Under the pieces are notes generated by a model, which worked only from the letters and a program-made list of their open reading frames with translations, was not told the origin of the DNA and made no database searches. From NCBI GenBank assembly GCA_032718475.1, contig JAUCBJ010004078.1:1-39465 (forward strand): a DNA stretch of 39,465 nucleotides. The letters are read 5' to 3'. The translations under genes and the position numbers were made by a program. Shown here piece after piece: positions 1 through 9,852 of this stretch (positions are counted from its first letter, which is position 1; every line of letters begins with the position of its first letter). This DNA comes from Nemertoderma westbladi. Taxonomy: Eukaryota > Xenacoelomorpha > Nemertodermatida > Nemertodermatidae.

Positions 1-198
1 ATAGAATTATTAAAAATTGAACAATCCACAAAGTATACCTACATCTCCATACCAATAAGTTATTGTATTGAGGCCAATAAATTAATTGATAACTATAAAT
101 CATAAAGCTCCCTGTTACAGGTTTCCACCTCACGGTATCAATGTGGGGCTAATTTTATTAATTTATATTTTAATATTTATTTAAACACTTAAAGCCAA

Positions 199-334
199 GT
201 TATTATACTATTGTGTAACTAGATATTTCAAAATGCGCAATATAAACAAACAGCTGTCTTGGCACAAGGCCCCACACCTGTTTATGCTGCGATAACATTT
301 TGAAATATCTAGTAAACACAATAATATTATAAAC
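199..334. repeat. Fold-back repeat (MITE-like hairpin)
   Basis: The left arm at about 199-235 is an imperfect inverted copy of the right arm at about 296-334. The inner 17 bases of the arms (CTAGATATTTCAAAATG) match exactly, and the outer parts share ATTGTGT and TTATTATA. The loop is about 60 bases. Size and structure fit a small non-autonomous inverted-repeat element. No family is assigned and no clear target duplication was found. Confidence 0.5.
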
Positions 335-463
335 GAAAACTTTGAGTCTTTGTGACTAAATGATAACTAATTATCATTTCATTGTCTGTATAATATAATA
401 TATTAAAACCAAATATAGTCCGGTAAATTATCTGAATACGTTATATAAAAGAAAATAATTTGC

Positions 464-777
464 ATTTTCGAATCGTTTTATCCAAAACTATGGAAACCCT
501 CGATAATAACAATTTATCACTATATTTTTATTGTGTAGGTTTAGGTAGCTTTGTATCACATAGCAAAATGTAAAATGTAAAATAGCAAAATAATAAATGT
601 TATTTACCGGTACATAAATATATACTTTATCGCAACTGATTGAAGTTATAAATAGTATATGTAAGTCGCATTAATGGTCTTGTGATACAAAGCTACCAAA
701 ACCTACACAATAAAAATATAGTGATAAATTGTTATTATCGCGGGTTTCCATAGTTTTGGATAAAACGATTCGAAAAT
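464..777. repeat. Fold-back repeat with 96-bp arms
   Basis: Bases 464-559 and 682-777 are near-perfect inverted copies of each other, from ATTTTCGAATCG at the outer ends to GTATCAC at the inner ends, with only a few mismatches. The loop is about 120 bases and AT-rich. This is the architecture of a fold-back MITE. No open reading frame is present and no family is recognised. Confidence 0.7.
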
Positions 778-1084
778 AACAACTCTGGAATACAGGTAAA
801 AATTATAATCAACTTGCGATCACAAATGGAATTGTTCGGGTGAACTGTATACTAATCAACCATTATAGTGTTTCTTATCCACCGTTCAACCAAAATTAAA
901 GCAATAGCAAATACTACTAAACTAATATTTCGAATTTATAAAAATATTATAGAAGAAAATATCAATTTTAGCTTTACGAGGTGAATATTTCTAAAAATTA
1001 CAATTATAAGACAACATTTTATTTCTTATGTTTCAACATCCCATCCATAGATTGAATAAATATAATTATTTAAACAGGTCTGTT

Positions 1085-1390
1085 AACAGGATAACAATTC
1101 ACCACCGGTGGGATTTGAACCCGTGTTTCCCAAAAACCTTCCAGGTAAGTTGACCATCACACTACTAAGGCCACTGCAGTTACATATGCACCCCGACGGC
1201 TAACTCCCAAGGTTGATTACCCCGGTACTATTCAACCCTTTATTTACAATATTCTCACTCCAACTGCAGAAGCCAGGTCCCCATACCGCGGATTGGCCAC
1301 AAGTTACGAAATTCTATCTGACTCGACAAGGGGTCGAACCCGGGACATCCAAGCAAGAAGCAAAGTAACCACTGAACCAGCGTGTTATAT
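1085..1390 (-). mobile_element. tRNA-derived SINE-like repeat, possibly dimeric
   Basis: Read on the minus strand there are two RNA polymerase III-like promoter halves in the same orientation. The first has an A-box-like TGGTTCAGTGG near 1380 and a B-box-like GGGTTCGACCC near 1330. The second has TGGCCTTAGTAG near 1170 and GGGTTCAAATCCC near 1110. About 130 bases of unrelated sequence separate them. Neither half folds into an obvious complete cloverleaf, so a SINE or paired tRNA-like repeats is more likely than true tRNA genes. Exact ends and target duplications were not found. Confidence 0.5.
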
Positions 1391-1718
1391 GGTCTATGTT
1401 CAGTTCATCCAATATATATTATAAATATATATAACAAATTAGCATTATATTGTTCATTCAAAGTCGTGTTTAATAAAAAGTATTTTTGCTATCTATGGAT
1501 GTAAATAATCAATGCTGATTGATGATACTTCTGAAATATTATATTTTTAAACATCAAATTTACTACAGTAATAAATGTTTGAATTCTAACATTATTATTA
1601 TTTTAGGCAAATTTTTCGGCGGGTTGAAATAGAGTGAAAATTATAATTATGTCGGAAATGATCTGATACAAGTGAAATGTACTAAATACAATATGAATAT
1701 AATGTTATTAATGACGTA

Positions 1719-4700
1719 TCACTTGTTGGTTTGTTGTAACCATCTATTGCAGATAGTAACGAGGTTGTCCTGTTGTTTGAGTTGGGCCACAGAGCGAATA
1801 CGTGTGACCCAGTTGGAGTTATTTAGTCGAACAGCCAACATGTAGGCGTCTGTAAGCAACCCGCAATGTGTGAATGCGTGAAGTTGTTTCTCTTCGCTAT
1901 TCAAATGTTTTATAAGATTTCGTAAGTCACTCCCGTCCGCTGATTTATTACTAATAACCAACTCCAATGCGTTCACCAGCGATTCGTCTACGCTATCCTT
2001 AATAGTAACCCCACTGCTATTGGCTGATTGAACCAAACTACTCACATCGGAGAATCGCGATGAGCCAATGAAATGTCGCATAATATTAGTTAACACTTTA
2101 ACGTAGGGCAATTGAAAATGTTGAATAATCCTGTTGGATTCCCTGTAGGAAACCTCAACCGACGGCCCACTCACACACGCTATTACAGCCAGACGGACTT
2201 TCTCCTCTACACTTCCAAACACTGTCGGCAGGGGGCGTTTATTGAACTCCATTGGAATTTTCCAACCAACAAGAGTGCGCACAATATCCACCTGTAATTG
2301 AACTGTGTTAGAGAACTTTACTAACTCCGCGCCAGTGTAATGCTTGCGTTCTATAACAACCTTACCGTCTCCAGCAACCAGTTCTCTGCCCGATTTAAGA
2401 TGAGCCAGTGCATTCACTAAATGGCCTTGTCTTTCGTATAACTCTGAGAAGGTGGAACACTTCTTCTTATAAAACTGAACGCAAGTTGTCGCCGCCCCTA
2501 CATAATCACGTGCAAAAATTTGGAAATCATATAAGCAATTTAAAAAATTCTTTGTCAGTAAGTATTTGCATATTTTTTCTAAATATATGTCCCATCTTTG
2601 TAACGAACTGTCCACCATGGTCATTTGATCCATGAGATTATCCAGACGACCTTTGGATACCATAGGTACGACTATATACTTCAAGAAACTATCAGTAGAA
2701 CAATGATTATCTAGAGTATATTGCATGGCCTTGGTAAGATAACCTTCACGATACAGGAAAGACATCATCATTTCGTGCGAACCATATTTTTTTAGATAGT
2801 ATTGGCATTCCTGCGAGATGTGATGCGTGTCTGATTCGCAGTAACAAGCCGCAGCGGAAGGATGTGGAGTAATACTGTCGATAAAATCCCTCGAAGCAGA
2901 GAATAATTCTTGAAAACCAGGGAAAGTCTGTATTCTCTCTACTGTTGGACTTGTGAGCGCTGTTATTATGTCTCGAATAATTCTCTCTGTTGATTCGCTC
3001 TGACTTTTGCTGAAACATCGAGAGAACTTCCCTCTAGCTTCGTTGTAGTTCGCCATTTTAATCAATGAAAGTCCCCACGTCGACCAGACTGATGTGGCAT
3101 CGAGACCACATTTAGTACAAACTTCGATAGCTAATGAGAATTGTTCAGCTTCCATAATCTTATCACAAACCTTTTTGGCACTATCATTATTACAGAGATC
3201 AGACAAACTCGGGATATCGATGAAACGAGAGTGAACCATTAACCGAAGTAGGTCAACTAATCCCATGTAAGTGTCACAAATCTCAACTCCACCACCTGAA
3301 CTACACGAAATAAACTTCATCTTACTCTCAAATATTAGTTTTGATATTATATCTATTACTAAGTGATGGTCTATCTCTCTATTAATGATACCAGGAGCGA
3401 TCGGCTTTAACTTTCTAGATAGATCATGGCATATATCTAGCAGGAACCTAGCAGCAGACAGTTGATCATCATGTAGTGATAATATAGCTATGCAGAGAGA
3501 AGGGTCTGGCGCCTTATCATATATAAATTCGCTCCGAATTACACTGTTATATTCCTCATCCAATTCCAATTTCCATACGTAGGCGCCTTGGGGAGGTTCC
3601 ACTAACTTCCGTGAGGTTGAGTGACGCCGGCCTGTAACACTCCTGGAACTTTCCTGGAAGGAGTCCAGATGACTAACAGTAGCCTTGCCGGCTACTTTCT
3701 GGGAGGATTCTGTGAAATCAGCTAAGATAGAATGCTTAAAGCAATCCTTGCAAAGTCGTACTGGGGCTTTACCATAGCCAGGGACTAGACCGCGTTTCGA
3801 CGTGCAAGAGGCACAACAGACTCGCCCGCACCACCTACAGTGATGCCTTCGGACAAACATACTGAATTGTTCAGATTTACAGCACATACACTTCCTAGCC
3901 TTGTGGTCTTGCGTCCAACAACTCTGTTCAACTGGAACTACAGGAACATGGAAGCTTGAATAACTATTTGTATCAAATGCTGGTAGATCAGATCCGCTTT
4001 GATTTTGATTCAGAAACAAAGAGCTAGAAATACCTTCCGATGAGTTGGTTGGTTTTTGAATAGCGGAAATATTAACAGACTTGATTGCATAACTCAATAA
4101 TAGTTCATTAAGACTTTCCATTATACAGCGACTGTTGTCATCTTCAGAAAGGTTGTTACTAATAATAACCTTGCTGGCAATTCGAGCCATTTCTATATTA
4201 GAATTCATTAGAAGTTGTTCAACAATAAGAACTGGGCTAGAAATGATCGGCATGTATTCTGACACATTAATATCCAACTCTGATAGAGATGCAATACATT
4301 TCAAACCAACATTGATATTGACAAGATGCTGCCGAGTTGTTGAATCTAAATATAATTGAAAGTTCAGCAAAATATAGTTGAGAAGTCGACTTTTACTACA
4401 TAGCTCTTTGATTTCAGCAAATAATGACAAACATTTATTGAGTTTTAAATCAGGAGTACCTGGTCTACTTTCCAGAACAATCAATGACTTAAATAAATCA
4501 CAAGTTGAAGAAAGAAAGTGCTGACGTAGTTCGCAAATAAAAATATCCGAATTAATGCTGTTATCATTGTTTTTAAATATTTTATTCCAAGAGTAGGCAA
4601 TGTCAAATTCTTTAGCATCCAGCAAAGTCAACAACACCTTTTGCTCTACACTACTTTGGCATAATAATTCCAAATTACTCATAGATATTTCATTGAAGAA

Positions 4701-7700
4701 TGGCTTTATATCCCGCAAAACATTAATTCTTTCCATTAGAATTGTAACAGCTGCATTTGTCGGACTGCAGAAGGATAATGCTTCACAAGCCAACTCGCAT
4801 GTCATGTAAGGAAGGGAATAGTAAATAACACGAAATCGTAAGTCTTCATCAGACAAAGACAATGCTTTTTCGAAGGCTATTTTCGGGGACACTGGAGCAA
4901 CATCAAGGGCTCGTTTTGCATTAAAAACATCTTGCAACAAAATGTATTTTGAGTCAAAATCGTTTTTGGAAAATAAGTTGATAAAATCTTCAATCTCCAA
5001 AACTTTCGCTAAAAATAAAGATGACTTTATTAATGGCAATGGATTTCCAGTGAGGTAAGAAAGTTTCTTGAATGTACTGTTGATATATACCCTTTTCAGG
5101 GTTTGATTATTTGGTGGCAATTTTGATTTTTGAAATGAGATATAAGCTTGCAAGACTTTATAATCAAGTTGACGGTTAGTATCAGGTGCCTCAAAAAGTT
5201 CTTCATATAGACAACCAGCTATGGTACCCAAGGTAGGGGATGTAGAACACAAAAAATTTACAATTCGTTGTGATGTTGACTGTTTCTGGTGGAGTGTTTG
5301 ATTAGACAGCAAAGTCTCAAAATTGCTGGAGTCAAAGTGAATATTTGGGAGGGAAGACGTGCGTTTCAATCGTGTAACAGTATAGCATCTAGTGTATCTT
5401 AAACGGATAGCAATGTCTGTATTATGGGGTTTCACAAGCAAAGTCATTTTGTAATCTTTTGGAGGTGATTCTTCCACAATGGAAGAACCAAATACACTGC
5501 CCAATTCACTTGATATTATATCTGACAACGATTTTAGGATAGATTGAAGTGGGGTTGATCTATCTTCAGTATTAAGTCCTGAAAACAAGTGGTCCAAAAT
5601 TTCCGCCTTTTCAGGGCCTAAATACTGTGATAGCAACTTCAATAAGCCTTCAGCTTGAATTCCGGAGTTTGTCTCGCCCTCAACAACAGTAACAAAATCG
5701 TTAATAAACAAAATTAAAAGTTGCGGGAGAGCAACTATGCTCTGTTCCTCATATAAATTAATTGAAAAATCCAAATAATTTGACATGATCGTTTCGAGTT
5801 GCTTTTCAATCTTACTTGAATCAAAAGCGACAGGGATTGGAGAATCAACAGTTGAATCGCATATTGCAAATGTCAACCTCGGGTCAGGCTTTGGGCAAAA
5901 TTGGAACCATGTATCACATTTATGTAATGGTAAAGTATAACTAGAGTTAATAGTATTAGGAGAATCTAAACCATTTCGTAACACAGTATACCTTAAGTCA
6001 TGCAATGATACAAAGTTCATTTGCCCTATAATATAACCATACTGATGCATTGCGAAAGAACGCAACACCCATCTGCTCAATTGATCAGGAATATCCTGAT
6101 CTGAAGGCTGATCTGTAATTATGTTTATAACTGATTTCCATTTTCTACTATTCGAAAGAGTATTGGCAGAATACTGCATGGCGATATCACATACCATATG
6201 TAGCATTAAAAAATTACAAATGTTTGTAAAAAATGCCTTTCTCATGCTATTTGAATGCAAACTCATCAAATCAACATTCTGTAGAAATCCTATAGAACTC
6301 TGTAACACCAGAAACTCAGATGATCCACAAACTGCAACTATATCAGCATACGACGTAATCAATTTGTCCCCACAAGCACTTTTAAACTTGTCAAGAAATG
6401 TCTGTAAGAGCTGCTTCATTACATCATCACATGAGCTCTCATCAAGACTTGATGAATAATTGCTTGAATGATTCAACACAATAAATCCCGATTTAGATTT
6501 ATCAACTTGCTCTTTGTATGATGGTAATTCCATTACTGGGAGGTAGCTGTCCACAAGTAAGCTCGCAATATCAAAATTAAGCACCCTTTGTGCATTTTTA
6601 TGCAACAACTCTGGAGAAATACCTCGATCTACAACCATTTTCTTTATAATTGTTGATGGTGAATATTCTAGAATATTTAGAGAATTTGCCGTATACCCAA
6701 TTTCATTTATATATTTATTTGGATCAAATTGAACACAAGAATCGAATGTGAATGACAGAAGAGCATTAAGGTATTCATATATTACTGAAAGGTATGAAAT
6801 TCTCTCATGAAATACATTTAAATTTATCGATTTCATTAGGTCTTCTGAGTAATGAGCAATACTGAGAAGCATTGAATGGTATTTGGTAATTTGCTTAACT
6901 TTCACCATACTGACATCTCCACTCATCTGGTAAATATCATTGATACTATTTTGCAATAAGCAAATTGTATTATATTTACTTAATGTATTGGTGTAGTCCA
7001 ATGACTCTGATAACAGTAGAATATCGCAGATATTTTGTGCTTTGAAAAGTGAACCCGACATTCCAGGGACAGACCACTTGTTACCATCACAACAAATAAA
7101 TTGTTCTACTTTCGACAAAAAATTAAATAATGATGAAAGTTGTGAATTATCCGAAGGAACATTCATATTATATTGATTATTAAATTTACTGAACATTACT
7201 TGAAGTAATGCTACAGAAACATCACTGTTTGTAGCTGAACTTGTTGCAGTTAACAAATCAGTCAATAATATAACATCATTTGATATATCATTGTTGTCAT
7301 CACAAAAATGAATATTACTACCAATGCTTACTACAGTTTCAAACAATGATGTACTGCATGAAGCCTCTGATAAAGAAGATAAACTTTCGGGATTCTGTTT
7401 TGTATTACTTGTATTAGAAGGGGGTATAAACTGTTGCTGTAGACTTTTTATCCTCTCAATTCCAATTGTGAATTCATTTAACATGTTGAGTTCTTTCTGC
7501 TGATATACATCAGTCTTACATAACTGAGAAACTCGTTTGGCTTCGGATAGATTATGTTCTAAAAGGCACAAATTAAACAAAGAGGTAGTTGTTGAGAGTA
7601 TTTGATTCATAAATTGAATAGTGTAATACCCATAATCGCTAGGTGCATCTGATAAAAAATCGGAATCCTTTGTAGAGTGGGATGTTGAATAAGTTTCCAT

Positions 7701-8957
7701 GGTTTTGGTATTGCCAACCTTTCGATTGGCAGTTTCAGAATGAGAACTACCAGTACGTGCGGACTTTCTTGGTCTTTCTCTGTCTAATCCTGACAGTTTT
7801 TTCCGACTTAACTGCCGGGAGTGTGATGGTGACGATTGTTTCAGATTATATTTCATTATGGAACATACATTTCCATCAGGAAGACATGACTTTACAACAC
7901 TACATCTCCATAAAGCCTGATTTATATAACCCAAGAGACTGACAATGCGACCACGTAATGTATTACCATTAGTGTTTACATCCATTAATTCGATATGTAC
8001 AGCGCCTTTTGATTCCACACATTTGCGGTCAATAGCAATATCCAAAACCATATCTTTCAAAATTGGTAAAATGTAATCAAGATGCCAGCCTTCAGCAACA
8101 AAATTTAAAGAGTTTTCAGCAGAAACAAAAAAGTCCTCCCAGAAAGCAAAAAATAAAGAAAACATGTTTTCTAAAGTTTCTACTTTAAGGTCTATATCCT
8201 GAATAGATGAAACATGGTATATCAGAGTTTTAGATTTCCCAAGAACACCTGGATTATACTTATTTTTACATAGAAAAAGATTCTTAAAATCCAATAAACT
8301 ACAAAATGAATGGTAAATATTTGTTGACCACAATGTCTGAGCAACCATACAGCTTCGTATGGGGCTATCATTATCATTCTCTGTAATACAGGGTATTATA
8401 GATGCACACCGCTTGTGATCTAATATATCGAGAATCTCACTTCTATCAGCAGATGCCAAACTGGTCACTTGATTTAAAATAAACAGTGATGAATGATCTT
8501 CAAGTTTCTGCATGAGTCCCAATGATGTTGTTTTTGGGTAATTTGCCATGTTTGTGTACCAAGTAAAGAATCGCGATTGGTGTAGCAACATAATGGTTGA
8601 TTCATTTATGGATGATATACTAGATTCATACTTAGAAAGTATATTTAGTAATGACACTGCAGATTCTAAGCTTGTACAAAAATTCCAACCCATAAGTAAA
8701 GCAAGTCTATGCGTTGGAGCAACAGTAGAATGGCAAAGCAAGTGTTCAACTTCAACCCATCTTTCCTCCTTTAAAAGGCATATTGCTTCTTTCAGAACTA
8801 GCTCAACACCATGGTGAATATTGCTGTTCATATAAATACGTTTCCAAAATGTTGCAGATTCTTCATTGTTATTATCATTTAAAATGTCTAATATTTCTTG
8901 GCGTGAAGTGGAGGTTAAAGGTTTTTTGTACAACAGACTGCGCTCTTGTTTAGACAT
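1719..8957 (-). CDS. ZFYVE26: Spastizin / FYVE-CENT (zinc finger FYVE domain-containing protein 26)
   Basis: The large cytosolic protein ZFYVE26 binds phosphatidylinositol 3-phosphate through its FYVE finger. In vertebrates it partners spatacsin and the AP-5 complex in lysosome reformation and also acts in cytokinesis. Here a single 2412-codon frame covers the whole protein (human is about 2540 residues). The FYVE domain is at about residues 1675-1740 and shows the WxxD motif (WTQD), the basic RRHHCRWCG motif, RVC and paired cysteines ending in RLCKDC. The C-terminal helical repeats after it carry spastizin-like text such as WSTWGLSLIKMANYNEARGKF and a YYLKKYGSHE stretch. The region before the FYVE domain is low in recognisable motifs, as in the family. 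An in-frame TGA six bases upstream of the ATG supports this start. The odd point is the complete absence of introns, where the human gene has dozens. The frame is intact, so a dead retrocopy is unlikely. Confidence 0.95.
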   Translation of the reverse strand: MSKQERSLLYKKPLTSTSRQEILDILNDNNNEESATFWKRIYMNSNIHHGVELVLKEAICLLKEERWVEVEHLLCHSTVAPTHRLALLMGWNFCTSLESAVSLLNILSKYESSISSINESTIMLLHQSRFFTWYTNMANYPKTTSLGLMQKLEDHSSLFILNQVTSLASADRSEILDILDHKRCASIIPCITENDNDSPIRSCMVAQTLWSTNIYHSFCSLLDFKNLFLCKNKYNPGVLGKSKTLIYHVSSIQDIDLKVETLENMFSLFFAFWEDFFVSAENSLNFVAEGWHLDYILPILKDMVLDIAIDRKCVESKGAVHIELMDVNTNGNTLRGRIVSLLGYINQALWRCSVVKSCLPDGNVCSIMKYNLKQSSPSHSRQLSRKKLSGLDRERPRKSARTGSSHSETANRKVGNTKTMETYSTSHSTKDSDFLSDAPSDYGYYTIQFMNQILSTTTSLFNLCLLEHNLSEAKRVSQLCKTDVYQQKELNMLNEFTIGIERIKSLQQQFIPPSNTSNTKQNPESLSSLSEASCSTSLFETVVSIGSNIHFCDDNNDISNDVILLTDLLTATSSATNSDVSVALLQVMFSKFNNQYNMNVPSDNSQLSSLFNFLSKVEQFICCDGNKWSVPGMSGSLFKAQNICDILLLSESLDYTNTLSKYNTICLLQNSINDIYQMSGDVSMVKVKQITKYHSMLLSIAHYSEDLMKSINLNVFHERISYLSVIYEYLNALLSFTFDSCVQFDPNKYINEIGYTANSLNILEYSPSTIIKKMVVDRGISPELLHKNAQRVLNFDIASLLVDSYLPVMELPSYKEQVDKSKSGFIVLNHSSNYSSSLDESSCDDVMKQLLQTFLDKFKSACGDKLITSYADIVAVCGSSEFLVLQSSIGFLQNVDLMSLHSNSMRKAFFTNICNFLMLHMVCDIAMQYSANTLSNSRKWKSVINIITDQPSDQDIPDQLSRWVLRSFAMHQYGYIIGQMNFVSLHDLRYTVLRNGLDSPNTINSSYTLPLHKCDTWFQFCPKPDPRLTFAICDSTVDSPIPVAFDSSKIEKQLETIMSNYLDFSINLYEEQSIVALPQLLILFINDFVTVVEGETNSGIQAEGLLKLLSQYLGPEKAEILDHLFSGLNTEDRSTPLQSILKSLSDIISSELGSVFGSSIVEESPPKDYKMTLLVKPHNTDIAIRLRYTRCYTVTRLKRTSSLPNIHFDSSNFETLLSNQTLHQKQSTSQRIVNFLCSTSPTLGTIAGCLYEELFEAPDTNRQLDYKVLQAYISFQKSKLPPNNQTLKRVYINSTFKKLSYLTGNPLPLIKSSLFLAKVLEIEDFINLFSKNDFDSKYILLQDVFNAKRALDVAPVSPKIAFEKALSLSDEDLRFRVIYYSLPYMTCELACEALSFCSPTNAAVTILMERINVLRDIKPFFNEISMSNLELLCQSSVEQKVLLTLLDAKEFDIAYSWNKIFKNNDNSINSDIFICELRQHFLSSTCDLFKSLIVLESRPGTPDLKLNKCLSLFAEIKELCSKSRLLNYILLNFQLYLDSTTRQHLVNINVGLKCIASLSELDINVSEYMPIISSPVLIVEQLLMNSNIEMARIASKVIISNNLSEDDNSRCIMESLNELLLSYAIKSVNISAIQKPTNSSEGISSSLFLNQNQSGSDLPAFDTNSYSSFHVPVVPVEQSCWTQDHKARKCMCCKSEQFSMFVRRHHCRWCGRVCCASCTSKRGLVPGYGKAPVRLCKDCFKHSILADFTESSQKVAGKATVSHLDSFQESSRSVTGRRHSTSRKLVEPPQGAYVWKLELDEEYNSVIRSEFIYDKAPDPSLCIAILSLHDDQLSAARFLLDICHDLSRKLKPIAPGIINREIDHHLVIDIISKLIFESKMKFISCSSGGGVEICDTYMGLVDLLRLMVHSRFIDIPSLSDLCNNDSAKKVCDKIMEAEQFSLAIEVCTKCGLDATSVWSTWGLSLIKMANYNEARGKFSRCFSKSQSESTERIIRDIITALTSPTVERIQTFPGFQELFSASRDFIDSITPHPSAAACYCESDTHHISQECQYYLKKYGSHEMMMSFLYREGYLTKAMQYTLDNHCSTDSFLKYIVVPMVSKGRLDNLMDQMTMVDSSLQRWDIYLEKICKYLLTKNFLNCLYDFQIFARDYVGAATTCVQFYKKKCSTFSELYERQGHLVNALAHLKSGRELVAGDGKVVIERKHYTGAELVKFSNTVQLQVDIVRTLVGWKIPMEFNKRPLPTVFGSVEEKVRLAVIACVSGPSVEVSYRESNRIIQHFQLPYVKVLTNIMRHFIGSSRFSDVSSLVQSANSSGVTIKDSVDESLVNALELVISNKSADGSDLRNLIKHLNSEEKQLHAFTHCGLLTDAYMLAVRLNNSNWVTRIRSVAQLKQQDNLVTICNRWLQQTNK

Positions 8958-9281
8958 ATCTCAAAGCTACTATATTACTGATATTATTCATATTACAGTT
9001 TTAGGCCCTAAACTATATGCTATATGGCATATACTATACCGGTATGTATACTAGGCCCCTATATTATTACCAGATTACAGTTCCGGTATTACAACTGTAC
9101 AGGGCAGCAGGGTGTATTATGCCGATGCGGTACCGATAAGTCTGCCATCAGACTGTCAGTGGTCGGAGCAGTGCAGTAACCATACCAAATTATAATTTGA
9201 ATGCAAATAATAATGAGCAATAGGCCTATAATCTGATAATAACAAATCCATAAATCTGCAAATAGATCAGCAAATACAGTC
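8958..9281. other. 5' flank of ZFYVE26
   Basis: This is the upstream side of the minus-strand ZFYVE26 gene, where its promoter should lie. I see no TATA box or clear initiator. On the minus strand an AG at about 8968 follows AT-rich rather than pyrimidine-rich sequence, so a leader splice acceptor cannot be called. Short words such as ACCGGTA and AGGCCTA, common across the window, recur here. Confidence 0.4.
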
Positions 9282-9695
9282 AGGAACACTGGTCACAATA
9301 TGTCCAATTTACAGCCAGAATGTGTCCGCGGAAAACGCTCTCAGAGTGAAATTTCTCCATAGAAAACAATGCTAAATTTCATTTGAAAACCGGCAGTGAA
9401 ATTTTAACATTGGCATTCTAAAAATTATGCCATTAGAATCGCCATAAAATTCTGTATAAATTAATTTGAGAATTAGAATCTCATCGTTGGGATAACTATC
9501 ATAATATTATAAAAATAAAAATGTGCCCAGCTTCTGCTTTGAGTACTAGTGGAGTTACGGCCAAAATATGTCCGGAAATACTGAAATATAATCGCAGCCT
9601 GTGGAGGACAAATAGTGGCTGCACGGACACTTTCTGGCTGTAAATATGTGGACAATTTTTGGCTGAGCTTCAGCCAGAAATTGACCAGTGTTCCT
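9282..9695. mobile_element. MITE-like element with short terminal inverted repeats
   Basis: The outer ends AGGAACACTGGTCA (from 9282) and its reverse complement (ending 9695) form a terminal inverted repeat. A second inverted block just inside (TTTACAGCCAGAA followed by TGTGTCCG, near 9310-9333) is mirrored at about 9630-9650 with small changes. The element is about 414 bp with no coding capacity. No convincing target duplication is visible, so the superfamily is open. Confidence 0.6.
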
Positions 9696-9852
9696 AACTG
9701 AAATAGTAGGGCCAAATATTATTATTTGTACCGGTGTAACAGAGGATTTTCACTCCCCATGCAAAATCACCCCCCGGTTAAAATTCCCTAGTGTACTCCT
9801 GTATTATCACTCCCGGGGTGTAATTTCCCTAGAGTATTTGAACCCCCTCCAG

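Larger units (their letters stand above)
1..1718. other. Gene-free flank downstream of ZFYVE26
   Basis: No coding region is supported here. The stretch is AT-rich and holds two fold-back repeats (199-334 and 464-777) and a tRNA-derived SINE-like repeat (about 1085-1390). The rest, including about 780-1080 and 1400-1718, shows nothing recognisable. The 3' untranslated region and poly(A) site of the minus-strand ZFYVE26 gene should lie within the last few hundred bases. An ATTAAA-type signal on the minus strand is possible at 1469-1474 but is unremarkable in DNA this AT-rich. Confidence 0.6.

Noticed and set aside
1099-1345. Functional tRNA genes
   Set aside because: B-box-like words are present, but no complete cloverleaf with a proper acceptor stem and anticodon arm could be drawn.
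2112-8817. Plus-strand frames opposite ZFYVE26
   Set aside because: All are short antisense shadows of a well-supported minus-strand gene.
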